Shown: positions 11,843 to 22,293 of the stretch, piece by piece
Position numbering within the stretch: position 1 is the stretch's first letter
How the letters are laid out: each line of letters starts with the position of its first letter
From: Globisporangium splendens
Taxonomy: Eukaryota; Oomycota; Peronosporomycetes; Pythiales; Pythiaceae
Direction of reading: 5' to 3'
NCBI GenBank assembly: GCA_006386115.1
Contig: VFIW01000028.1
Location: forward strand, 466,512-530,511
Length of the DNA stretch: 64,000 nucleotides
Program-made: the position numbers and the translations under genes
The notes under the pieces: generated by a model
Seen by the model: only the letters and a program-made list of their open reading frames with translations
The model's database searches: none
What the model was told of the DNA's origin: nothing

Positions 11843-13394
11843 ATGGAGCCGCCGATTGGGATGACGACCGTCAAGGAGCGCGTCGCGGTGCTCAGCATGA
11901 ACGTAAGCACCTGCGGATGCATGTGTATAGACTGAGTGGCTCCTCGCTCAACGTCCGTGTCGTTTGTAGATCTTCGCGCGACCCGAGGGCATCCACAGCG
12001 GCAAGTGGTTTGGCTCGGGCGACTTCAAGGACCTGCGCATCTCGCTGCTGCTGCGCAAGATCCAGGACTTTGACATCGTGATTCTCCAGGTAATGCGTGT
12101 GTATTTAGTGTGTGCGCCATTGTCCATGCTCTCAATGTATGTGGAGTGAGTCTATAACGATACACCGTTCTACAATGCGGCAGGAAATGTTTGAGGTCGG
12201 TGTGCGGCAGAAGCGGTTTCTGCGCGACGCCGAGCGTCTGGGTTTCCATTACCACTGCGGCTCCGTATGGGTGCGTTTATCTTTTCCATATGCCAAACAT
12301 GCGCATCCATTGCGTCTCCATGGTGGCTGTACTAATATCCCCATGTGCCTACGCAGCCCAGTCTGACGGATCGGTACCTGATCGACGGCGGGCTGTTGAT
12401 CCTCAGTCGCTTCCCGATCGTCGAGCGTGACCAGCACGCGTACACCGCGGGTTCGGGCAGCGACGGCATCTGCTCCAAGGGAGTGCTGTACGCGCGTGTG
12501 CAGCTCTCGTCCGACTTGGCGGACTCGCTGCACGTGTTCACGACGCACACGCAGGCCGGCGACCGCATCAAGGAGTACAAGATCCGCGCGGTGCAGCTCC
12601 AGGAGATGCGAAAGTTCATCAAGCGCACGATCCGCGACGACCAGGACGCACCGGTGCTCATCACGGGGGACTTCAACCTGGACGCGCGCCACAACCTCGC
12701 GCACGATCCCAAAACTGGATTGCCGCTGTCGAGCCACTGCCGCGAAAGCGACGTGTACTTGCAGCTGGTGCAGGATCTGCAATCTGCTTTGAGCGGCGCG
12801 GCGGGAGGAGAAGATCGCCAGGTCACCGACTTGATGAAGCACCACGACACGACCAAGCTGGAGAACGCGACGCACCCGATCACGAACGGCGACGGCCACT
12901 CGTCGCTGATCCACGTATCGGACCCGACGTCATTGGAGAAAGACGGCAAGTGCATCGACTACATGTTCTTCAGTCCCGCGACGCGCGTACGTACCAATGG
13001 TGGCGGCAACGACAGCAGCAGCAGCACGCCAAGCTTCCAGCTCCGTGTCGTCGAGTCCAAGACGACCGTGGACCACTGCGACGTCGCGAGCCTGGTGGAC
13101 GATCCGTCGCTGCTGCCGATCACGCACTTGTCGGACCACTATGGTCTTCGCGCTGAGTTCGAGCTCGAGGTCGTCCCCGTGGCGCATCCCGATGGCGAGA
13201 CCACCCACCACAAGTCCGCCAGATTGTACGAATTGCTGCAGTTGCACTTCCCGCGGCACGCGTTTGCGCAGACGCCAAAGCGGCTGTGGATGTGGAAACT
13301 GCTGGTGGGGCTGCTCACGATCGCTGCTTCCTCGCTGACGCTGCTCGGCGTCATCGGCACCGTCGTGCACGCAGCACTAGGCTTTCGCAATTAG
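11843..13394 (+). CDS. Neutral sphingomyelinase-like phosphodiesterase
   Basis: Four exons, join(11843..11902, 11970..12089, 12184..12270, 12357..13394), encode about 434 residues, all junctions phase 0. It belongs to the endonuclease/exonuclease/phosphatase fold with the neutral sphingomyelinase layout: Asn in VLSMN, Glu in ILQEMFE (magnesium ligand), YLIDGGLLILSRFP, the TTHTQAG strand, the catalytic GDFNLD and the final SDHYGL His. A hydrophobic C-terminal hairpin (LLVGLLTIAASSLTLLGVIG) matches the membrane anchor of nSMase1/2-like enzymes. These hydrolyse sphingomyelin or related sphingolipids (in fungi the homologue Isc1 uses inositol phosphosphingolipids) to ceramide. In an oomycete the natural substrate may be ceramide phosphoethanolamine or phosphoinositol, which is inference. 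The Glu that begins exon 3 confirms the second junction. Confidence 0.85.
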
Positions 13395-13655
13395 AAGCTG
13401 ATAAACGCAAAACGTAATGCCCAACAAAGCTGCAAAATGCAGAAACAAACGGCGCGTCTCTATTGATTTGTGTGCTTGTTTCGTCTTGAACTGCGCTGTG
13501 CAAATTAGAAAAACACGAATGATAGATAACATGCTGAGGAGAAAGATGGGGTATGGATGGACACCCCAACCTTCCGCCTCGACAATGTTAGATACCCACC
13601 CAACCGGTGGGCGACTACGGAGGAAAAACTATATGGTCAAGAACGGAGACGACCT

Positions 13656-14570
13656 TTACGCAAAGGCTCTCTCGAAGTACGCGATCAGGTGCTGCGCGAC
13701 GGCGAACGAGAACACGAGCTTCGGACCGACAACACTGAGCTTTGGCACGAGTCCCTTGAAGAGCGCACCTGGACCTTCGTTCTTGAGCAGGTTCTTGATC
13801 ACGGCCACACCGCTCTCCGGCGAGTCGAATGGACGCGCTTGCACACGGGTCTTGATCACATCCAGCGGCTGCGCGACGATGATACTGGCCGAGGCACCCG
13901 AGATCGACGCGACAAAGTTCTGGAAGAACGTCGCTTCGTTGAAGTTCTCCAGGTTGAAAATGTACTCCTTGGCGAACGCTGAGCCACCGAAGAGCGCGAA
14001 CGAGCCAGGCGCGTTACGCGCGGCGGTCCAGCCCGCACCGCGGTAGAGCGCGAGACCTTCCTGCTGGAAGATCGTGAAGACTCCACGGCCGGCGATCGCC
14101 GCTGGGTTGGTCTGCGCACGGATCTTGAGCACATCCAACGGCAGCAACGCGATCTCACCAATGCCGATCAACGAACCAGCCGTCGCGTGCATCATGGTTT
14201 TAGCATTACGGTCGCCAAACGTGCTCTTGAAGAAGTCCGAGTGGTTCTTCGTCATGTAGTCCTTCACGACGGGCTGGCCACCGAACTTGTAGATACGCTG
14301 CGAGATCTTGTACCCCGCAGCGAAGCCGAGACCCGGGAAGAGCGAGCGGTAGCGCTGCAGCAGCGGCTTGTCGTGCGCGTCGCGGAAGATGACCTTCGAG
14401 AAGCCGCTGACGCCCGAGACCGCCTCCTTGTTGGTCATCAGACGCTTGGCGACCGTGTCCACTGGGTGGAAGATCATCAGCTCCATGATGCCCGAGCTCG
14501 TGGAGCCGACGAGACGCGCCGCCACTTGGCCCGCGCCGAAGTTGCCGTTGTCCGAAGAGTGCGCCACCAT
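13656..14570 (-). CDS. GGC1: Mitochondrial GTP/GDP carrier
   Basis: An intronless frame of 304 residues (yeast Ggc1 has 300). It is a mitochondrial carrier with three repeats, each with a PX[DE]XX[KR] signature: FHPVDTVAKRLM, LLPLDVLKIRAQ and AQPLDVIKTRVQ. Segments ARLVGSTSSGIMELMIFHP, LFPGLGFAAGYKISQRIYK, AGSLIGIGEIALLPLD, GWTAARNAPGSFALFGG and GLVPKLSVVGPKLVFSFA are close to yeast Ggc1, which exchanges GTP for GDP across the inner membrane and affects mitochondrial iron handling. That likeness is much stronger than to ADP/ATP or citrate carriers. It converges with the sphingomyelinase gene across 261 nt. The iron link makes its presence about 7 kb from frataxin curious, but physical proximity here need not mean anything. 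Confidence 0.88.
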   Translation of the reverse strand: MVAHSSDNGNFGAGQVAARLVGSTSSGIMELMIFHPVDTVAKRLMTNKEAVSGVSGFSKVIFRDAHDKPLLQRYRSLFPGLGFAAGYKISQRIYKFGGQPVVKDYMTKNHSDFFKSTFGDRNAKTMMHATAGSLIGIGEIALLPLDVLKIRAQTNPAAIAGRGVFTIFQQEGLALYRGAGWTAARNAPGSFALFGGSAFAKEYIFNLENFNEATFFQNFVASISGASASIIVAQPLDVIKTRVQARPFDSPESGVAVIKNLLKNEGPGALFKGLVPKLSVVGPKLVFSFAVAQHLIAYFERAFA

Positions 14571-15597
14571 GATGCTGTGAGTCTATGTGCGGAAGAGCGA
14601 GCGAGTTGCCGATTGACGCGAATGCCAAGCAGCGCGCGCGTTGGCCACGGGAACGAAGGCTGAAGCAAAACTAATGGATGGAGCGCTTCGCCTCTCACGG
14701 TTCTGCGGAACATGCGGCGACACACATCAGGCAAGTCCAGCGCAAGTCCCACGATGCATGATACCTGTCAGATATTATAGCTTCGTAGTTACAGATGACT
14801 AACAACTGCTTTTATATACGAAAAACAATGTGCAAGTAGGTACTATTTGATCAGACGACGAGTTGCACTCGAGATGTAATGGAAGGGATTCGGGATGCAA
14901 GTGTACTGAGAAAAGCCAATCAGTACGCTGACAGCGCGTGCGAGTCATCGAAGACAACTTGAAGTAAAGACACGAAACCCTAGACGCAATTCAATGAATT
15001 GCAAGTTTGAAGGGTGAAATTGGATGGGAGTCAACAGTGGAGTCTGACGTGGTGCAACTTCAAAGCAACGTAATCTGAAGCAAATCACTGTTGAAAGGCA
15101 GAATGGCAACTGATTGGCAACATAAGGACGCTAGGTTGCATTTCCATGGCACATCCACTCGATTGAAACGCAATTGACAGAGCCGTACCGTAACTGCTGA
15201 GGAATCCGATACAGACAAGTGTTCCCTTCAGTTCGATGTTGAAGTTCGCCTAAGTACGTTGTCACAGTGAAGAATCGCAAGTTTTGGTGGTGGCGGCGAA
15301 TGGACCACACGGTTGTCAAGCACCATTGCGTTTTTGCAGCAGTTAATCAAGCACTGCGTACTGTAGAATTTGATTGTCGAGCCATCGAGTGACAGATTCC
15401 GGTGGTGTCGTTGCGAGTGCGACGTGGTGGATATTGTGCCATTTGCCATGATGCTCTTTCATGAGGTATGGTCTGCGTGCTTCTAGCTGGCGCTCAAGCG
15501 AGTATGTTTTTGCAAGTATGCGCTGTTCGTGCGCACAACCGACGAACTCCGTTACATCTTATGATTCCCGTTGGCAAGCGTCGCGTCTGTTGTTTGG
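14571..15597. other. Intergenic region
   Basis: No gene is seen on either strand; open frames are short and AT-rich. It contains the promoter side of GGC1 and the 3' flank of the MORN gene. Confidence 0.45.
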
Positions 15598-16825
15598 TCA
15601 GACCTCCTGCTCGCCTTGCTGTTGCTGTTGTTGCAAAACGCTGAGTTGCTTCTGCAGCATTTCGAGCGTACGTTCGGCATCGAACACCTGGGCTTTGCGT
15701 TCCTTTGCTAATTCGCAATACTTGGCTATGAAAGAGAGCTCTTTCGAGCGCGCATCGATCTCCACTCTCAGCATTTTCTGCTGCTGCTTTTGCTCCGCCT
15801 CGCAGAAATTGTACCCATCGGCGACGCGCTCGACTTGCACAACGATCTCGCTCTGTTCAGCGACGAATTGCTGAGGATCGAGTTGCTCTTGCGCTTCAAA
15901 TTGCAGGATTTGCTCGGGGCTGTCGAAGGACTTCGAGTCTACATTCCAGCGAATACGAGCAAGTAGCCTAGACTGTCATCGCAAGTAAAATGTGCTTGCC
16001 CATGCAAGCGCTTCCACACATACCTATGACGCTCAGCTCTTCGAGTGCAGCTTGCAATTGCCGTTCACGAGCGATTTCTTGGTTCCGAATCGCATGGCGT
16101 TCCGCCACTAGAGCTCGCTGCACATGGTACTCTACACGATCCCATGTCACTTGGTCCGGCGGTGACTCCACCAACTCGTTCTCGGCAAATACTCCGAAAG
16201 TGATGTTGCACGATGAATCCGTAAACAATCCATAGCCGCAGCAAGCAGACTCGCTCCATTGGCCCATGTATTTCTCAGCAAATGGACTCGTGTGCACACC
16301 ATATCCACTCGGTTGGTCATCGGCAAAGCCACCGGCGTACGTCGATCCATTGATATGCATTCCGACGCCAAAGCCGTGCTTCTTGCCATCTCGGAATGCG
16401 CCTGCGTACTTGAAACCAAAGGGCGAGTCCAGCACCCCCATCCCATGTGGGTCGCGTGCTGTAATGCATTCACACGTCCACCACATACGAGCAACACGAC
16501 AAGAGTCACCAGCATATCACATACATTATGCAAGAGAATCACCAAAAGGCGGTCTCCTACCTGCGTTGATCTCTCCGCAATACTTGGAGCGGCCGATTAA
16601 CGTGGCGATGCCAACAGTTGCTCGTGCGGGCATCTTGCCGACACTCTCGTCTTCACTTTGCACCGTGTTTGCTGCTTCGTCAGTCGCAATGGTATCATCA
16701 CCACTAGCAGCAGGAGACTCACCCTCTTGAACGAGACCGCCCGCTGGGGATGCCTGTAGCTCTGGAGGAGCATCGAGCGCGCCGACGTCTCTACTCGTTG
16801 GCGTTGGCGATGCAATCTCTTCCAT
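15598..16825 (-). CDS. MORN-repeat protein with C-terminal coiled coil
   Basis: Probably three exons on the minus strand, complement(join(15598..15967, 16020..16458, 16561..16825)), about 357 residues. Exon 1 is acidic and ends in KYCGEINA; exon 2 continues with MORN-type repeats (GMGVLDSPFGFKYAGAFRDG, KKHGFGVGMHINGSTYAGGF, QPSGYGVHTSPFAEKYMGQW, GYGLFTDS). MORN repeats bind membranes or scaffold cytoskeletal structures. Exon 3 encodes a coiled coil rich in Glu, Gln and Lys ending in a Gln run. The first junction is clear. The second is uncertain: the best donor (GTATGT at 16024) gives the wrong frame, and only the weaker GTGTGG 5 nt further joins the two frames. Either a weak donor is used or there is a disruption. 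It diverges from the WW gene, sharing about 145 nt of promoter. Confidence 0.6.
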
Positions 16826-16968
16826 AATGGACCTTCGCACAGATCAGATTGCCCACGTCCCTTCATGTGCTCATCAGAATGATTACTGTACACTTTCAGT
16901 AAAGTATCGTTTCTGCATTAATTCCCGTAATAATTCATTCACTGAACTTATACGACTACTAACAGTAT

Positions 16969-18077
16969 ATGCGTACTTCAACTTTGAAGAGAAAAACAAG
17001 GAGAATGCAGGATTGCGCGCATTTGCGGAAAGCAGCAGCGAACGAGATGCTGGCGTCGGTGCCAGCGCTCGCTGCGTGTATGGAGGGTCACCCGCGCACC
17101 CAGGTTAGGTACGCAGTCGCATCGCTCGCGTGCTTGCATGTGCCTGTCCTTTTGAACTGAATCGCCAAATGATGTTTCTTGTTGCCGCCGTGGTGCATGA
17201 TTGCAGTGGTGACGACGAGCAGAAACACAGTAGCCGCCATGAAGGTTCTGTAAAAGGGAACCAAGGTGCGAGCATTGGCAACGCGGACGGAGAAGGCGGT
17301 GGTGCGGACCCCGACTTTGGCTGGCGCTTGTGTTACGATGGCAAAAGAAACCTTGCTTTCTATCTGCATGGATACACGGGAGAAGTGCGATGGATCCACC
17401 CGGAGACAATCAGGTTTGTGATGGAAGGAAACAAGCCGTTTCCAGTTGGTGCTGTGGATGGGGGAGCTGTGGCTTCAACGCCTGTTACTGTGGATCCTGC
17501 TCGGGCATCACAAGGCGGTTGTTTGAACTGGAGCCCGTACCACCCGCAAGTCGTGATGATGCCTTCGGGTTTGATGGAAGTGTGCCCTGGAGTCTATGCT
17601 CAGGCTCCGATGTTGTGCGGATGCAATCGCTTCCCAGTCGCATGGAACTTTGGACCAGGTGTGATCGCCCGAAGTGGGGTAGAGGTCGAAGCATTGCAAA
17701 ACACGTTGAAGCAGAGTCCTGGAAGAAGAATTTTGCCGCCGACCTGGGAAACATCAGTTCGTGAACGCTCGCCATTTCTCCCACCGTATCCAGTCGCCAT
17801 ACTTGGAGAACAGCCAACAAGCCCACGATCGTGCGAACGCGGAGACAAAGATGCGAAGCAAATTGCCTCCACGAATGAAGAAGGACATTACAGCACAGCA
17901 CATCAAGTTCAACACGAAGCCAACGCACATCCTGTCGGTACTCAAAGATTACAGCCGCAGGTGACTTTCGCACATCTGCCACCGCTCCCGCCATTTTCAG
18001 TCCCTCCGTACCAGCGATTCACAGGTTTGCTGCTGTGTTCAAATGGATGGCACTCAAGCTTCGTTTTCGACAACTAA
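16969..18077 (+). CDS. WW-domain protein
   Basis: Two exons, join(16969..17108, 17207..18077), encode about 336 residues; a second in-frame ATG at 17005 is also possible. The join uses a GTACGC donor and gives a continuous frame. Residues about 68-100 form a WW-type motif: FGWRLCYDGKRNLAFYLH then GYTGEVRWIHPE, with the two tryptophans, the central aromatic strand and the terminal Pro in the usual spacing; WW domains bind proline-rich peptides. The remainder is low-complexity, rich in Pro and Ser, with no second domain. The 3' end is uncertain: a GTTTGC donor near 18028 with a CTAAC branch at 18073 and an AG at 18114 could define another intron and a different tail. Confidence 0.55.
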
Positions 18078-18855
18078 CTGGTTGGCCACCTCAGAGCACA
18101 CTCATTTCCAGCCGGTCGATGTCTTGACCAAAGAGCACAATAGAAAAGGCTACACGCTCCGACAAAATCGAAAGCTGAACAAAGAGCAAGGTCAAGGAAA
18201 GAACAGTCAAGCCAGTCAGAAGACGACGCCGCGATGTGCTCAGCCAAATGAGCAATCCCGAGCCATTACCAAGCATTGCATGCAGCCGAATCGCGTCACG
18301 TTACGCGAACAGCCGTTCCGAGGGAAGCACTAATGCATGCGAGTGTTCGTGCGAGCGTGTAAAAGGCCAAGCGCGGCTTGGTCTGTGCGTTTCCATACCT
18401 TTGAAGCCTGACATTGTTGTTGTGGCGCAGCAGGATCCTCTTCAACGCGAACGTAGAGCAGGAGTGCCCCGTTCCATCGAGAAAGGATTCACCGGAGACA
18501 ATGCAAAGCTAGAAGAAAACGAACCGCCCAAGCATAGATGACAGACTCTTGGAGCGAGAGACAAAGGCATTATCCAAAATGAATGCACTGCTTGCGTTTT
18601 GCCATTTTCGAGAAAAGGAAGAACCAGTTGAACCTTCCAAATAGCATGCCTCGATCTCCAGTTATGCTGTTCGCGAGGGTTGCCATTTTTCAGCAAATAA
18701 CCTCGCCGAAACAAAGTGTCCGGGTTTTTTTTCTTGTGAGGGGAACAAAGTCGGAGTGATGGTCGCAATAGTCACCATCCCGACACCCCACGCCACACAA
18801 GACTCAGCAATAAAGCAATCTGCCGGATCCGCCTGCAAACGAAGAAGGCGCCACC
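18078..18855. other. Intergenic region, possibly the 3' end of the WW gene
   Basis: A basic open frame to 18333 may be an additional exon of the WW gene, but I found no junction that joins it in frame. The rest holds the CNOT11 upstream region. Confidence 0.3.
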
Positions 18856-20873
18856 ATGTTGGAAACCCGCGAGCTGCGTCCGCTGCTCTCCATCCTCAAC
18901 GTACGTGCCATGCGTCATGTGCTTAAACGCGTGTGTGGTCTGTTGTATATGCCCCACTGTGGGAGTGTGCGTACAATCGCGCGTCCATTGTGTCTGTCTC
19001 CCTCTCTCCCTGCCGCATGTAGTGGCGATTTGTCTACTCCCTGTGAGAGGGAGTGTGGATGGGAGAATAGAGAGCAGTATGGGGTAGTGTCAGAGTGTGT
19101 GTGTGTGGATATGTATGCTATGATATTGATCTACTTGCAGGTGTATGTATGGACGTGTTCTTTGGAGTGGTATGGTAAGAGAGGGAAGCTGACGAAGTGG
19201 TTCTTGCTATGTGTGCTATTTGGTTGCTGGTTGTTGTATTGTAGGAAGATGATAAGCCATTGGAGACCGTCATGAGTTCGTTTTTGAAGACGTACACGAA
19301 GAATGATCACTTCAAAGTGGGCTGCACGATTTGCATTTTGCTGCAGGACAATCTGCTCACGAGCTCTCAGGTACGGCGTGCCGCGTTTGCTTCTCGTCTC
19401 TGCTACAGCAAACGGCTGTATGAAGCGTTGAGTCTGGATACGGACCCTATTGTCGTGTGGGCTAATGCTAAGTTGTGTGCCTATATGGAATGGTGTTTAG
19501 CGTATCGTTGGCTTTTCGATCCTCAGTGATCTCTACCGGAATGAATCGGCTGGCACGAACCCGTTCCTCCCAGTGTTCCTGGAGGCGTTGGAGAAGGGCA
19601 GCGATATTTCGGAAAAGAAATTTTTGGTTTTGCTTTTATCCGCGGCTCCGTCAACCAAGGATGTATGGAAACAAATCTGTTCTAGCTGGTTATGTCCTCG
19701 GCGGCTCCTGTAATGATCTGATAGTCAACTATGCTCGCTATCTGTAGATGAACAAGAAAACCGCCAAAGCTGCGATCACAGAGCTCCGACAGAGTCCAAT
19801 GCCGCTGCAGTTTGATACTGAAGGGCTCCGAAAGGCGTACGCCGAGAAGACACCTGCTGTCCCGCAATTTCGAGCCGCCGGGGTGCGTAATGTCGTGACA
19901 GATACCGAGTTGGACCTGCAGGAGCATTTGAACAATGGCGCAAACCCGCATGTACCACCGAACGAAGTCAGCTCGCTGAACTTGCCGTGCTTTGAAGCAT
20001 TGTCGTTGGAAGAAATGAGTCTTATCAGTGAGGGCGATGCGTCTGGTCCGCTCTCGTTGCTCAGCTTTGAACCAAAGTTCATGCGTCTACCGCCACCGAT
20101 TTTAGAGCCTGACATGACAGAGGTACTGCTGCGCTTTGCGTTGGGTTGGCTGTGCTAGTGGATAACTGACTTCTGTATTGCTTGTGTTAAAGTTGATTTG
20201 GCTGAACCCAGATTACTGTCCGACAATGCTGTGGAACTCCACAATGCTAGATTCGTCCCATGGCATGGAGATCCGCGAGTTGATGCTGAAGGCTTTCCAG
20301 ACCCCGTTGATTCCGTCGTTGCAGGCAAAAGTGCTCGATGAGCTCGAGGTGAACCCAAAGCTTGTATACCAATGCTCGCTCACACCTCAACGGCTGCCAG
20401 AATTAGTGGAAAACAACCCGATGATTGCAATCGATTGCCTCCTGAAGCTGATGTCCTCGAACCAGATCACGGAGTATTTATCGGCGCTTGTGAATATGGA
20501 TATGTCGCTCCACTCGATGGAAGTCGTGAACCGGTTGACGACGGCGGTCGACTTACCCACCGAGTTTATTCATCTGTACATCTCGAACTGCATCTCGTCG
20601 TGTGAGAATATCAAGGACAAGTACATGCAGAACCGCTTGGTGCGCCTGGTGTGCGTGTTCTTGCAATCGCTGATTCGGAACAAGATTATCAACGTCCAGG
20701 TACAGAAAATAGCTTCTTTGAGTGAAATTGTGGACTCAAACACTGACTGGCTCGCGCTGCTCTGCTTATCTTTTTTGCAGGACCTCATCATCGAAGTACA
20801 AGCGTTTTGCATCGAGTTTAGTCGTATTCGCGAGGCTGCAGGGCTCTTCCGCTTATTAAAAACGCTGGAATAA
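18856..20873 (+). CDS. CNOT11: CCR4-NOT transcription complex subunit 11
   Basis: Six exons, join(18856..18900, 19245..19370, 19501..19662, 19748..20122, 20193..20699, 20781..20873), encode about 435 residues, all junctions phase 0. The ATG at 18856 has a near-perfect GCCACC context. The N-terminus ([66 protein letters not shown]) matches the CNOT11 N-terminal region, and the C-terminal domain ([20 protein letters not shown] then [20 protein letters not shown]) is the family signature. CNOT11 docks with CNOT10 on the CNOT1 scaffold of the cytoplasmic deadenylase complex. Exon 3 begins at 19501 rather than at the closer AG at 19526, because only the former restores [10 protein letters not shown] in frame. 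Intron 1 is 344 nt. Intron 5 (20700-20780) is 81 nt with no in-frame stop. Confidence 0.92.
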
Positions 20874-21085
20874 AAAAAATAGCTGACCAGGACGGGGAAA
20901 GCACAACCAACGAGGAAGAAAACGAAAACAAAAGTCAAGCGCTGAACATGGGATATGGGTGAGCTCTATTGATATGATCTCTCAATTGTTTTTCTCTCTT
21001 TTGTCTGTTTCTTGTCATCGCAGGCAGAATGATCATCTTTTTTATATGGTGGCTCTTTCCACGCTGTCGAGGAGAAGAGAGAAAT

Positions 21086-22142
21086 CTAAAAGGACGGAAT
21101 ACCGGAGCATATTCGCATGAGGTCACGCGTCAGCAGCCCTTCAATGTCGTGCGAGTCGTTCTAAGAGCGACCAAAACGAACACAGCATGCGTTAGAAAAA
21201 AAACAATTGCAGTATTCGACTCGGCACGAAAACGTGATGCAAGGCGGCGTCGTATGCGGGATTTACCTCATCCTCCCAGCGTTGTGTTCTTGCATTCCAC
21301 TCATACACGCGCAAGCCAGAGATCTGCAAGCGATCAGTGTTAGCGGAGCATTGCGGTCTGATGTTTAAAAAACAATACAAATGGTCACTCACCGGAGACG
21401 TGAAATGCAACTGCTGCCTGAGGGACACCACTTTGATCTCAAACTCCTTCGCATTGGAGCGAATCGTCAAAACGCCTTCTGTAAACAGAAACCATTTCCA
21501 TCAGCCATGACAAAAGCCCAAGCAACACACCAGTATGAAAATGGAGGAACACAAAATGCACACTCACTCGCGTCTTTCTCCAGTACGAAATCGGCGTTCA
21601 TAGGTGGCTGCAACGGCGCTACCGCGGTCTCCACGCGCTCAAAGAAAGTGGCGGCTAGCGCAGCAAACCTACACAACCAGAGCAAGCCGCCGACCGCAAA
21701 GAGCAGCCAATCAGCATCACGTCATTGCGACATCAGCATGTCGTTGCAATGGAACGTGGATGATGATGCGAAGTGCTGACGTACTTGTCTTTCGAGAGCT
21801 TTGGCTTGAGCCGCTTGCGGCGCTCAGCGGATCCGGTGGACGACGATCCGCCAGGCACGGTCACCTTCGTGCGCAATTGAAGAGTGCGAGCGTGAATGCT
21901 CCCAGCAGCCAGGAGCCGCTCACCCACTGGAATACCAACATTTGCGCACCTATTCCATGCATAGAGACAAACACGAGAGAGGTGAGCTGACAGCTCGCAT
22001 TTGCGTCACGTAGTGGTGCTGTATGTGCGTACAGAACGCTTCGTCTCGTGCTGTTGAAGGCGCCGCACGCGACGCCGCGAGCAACTCTCTGCAGTGGCAT
22101 CGCCATGATCGAAATCGCAGGAATGGTACCTAGCAGCGCCAT
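21086..22142 (-). CDS. FXN: Frataxin, mitochondrial iron-sulfur assembly protein
   Basis: Six exons on the minus strand: complement(join(21086..21160, 21267..21323, 21393..21478, 21568..21668, 21785..21949, 22033..22142)), about 197 residues, or 185 if translation starts at the second ATG (22106). The frataxin fold is recognisable: FAALAATFFERVETAVAPL helix, ADFVLEKDAKGVLTIRS, EFEIKVVSLRQQLHFTSPIS, GLRVYEWNARTQRWEDE and the final helix SHDIEGLLTRDLM. The segment GVLTI, the SPISG turn and the aromatic-W strand are hallmark positions. The N-terminus from 22106 (MAMPLQRVARGVACGAFNST) is basic and lacks acidic residues, a likely mitochondrial presequence. Frataxin acts in the matrix as allosteric activator of Fe-S cluster assembly. 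A 59-residue basic linker (RRKRLKPKLSKDK) precedes the fold. The last exon was found because frataxin needs a C-terminal helix after WEDE. Confidence 0.85.
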
Positions 22143-22293
22143 CGATTTCCTCCCTTAAATGATACTGAGCACTGATGCAGACAAGTATCAACTAGGAAAG
22201 GTATTACATTAACGATATCATTAAGTTCGCATCATGCGAACATACCGGTCAGAAGAGCGGCATCTAATTCCGCAATCCAAGCAATCCAGGAAA
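22143..22293. promoter_or_regulatory. Divergent promoter of frataxin and QNG1
   Basis: Only 151 nt separate the outer frataxin ATG (22142, minus) from the preferred QNG1 ATG (22294, plus). It holds a perfect 8-nt inverted repeat with a 1-nt spacer, GTTCGCATCATGCGAAC, at 22225-22241, the kind of site a dimeric regulator could bind. The upstream ATG of the QNG1 frame (22234) sits inside this palindrome, which argues against it as a start. Confidence 0.5.
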
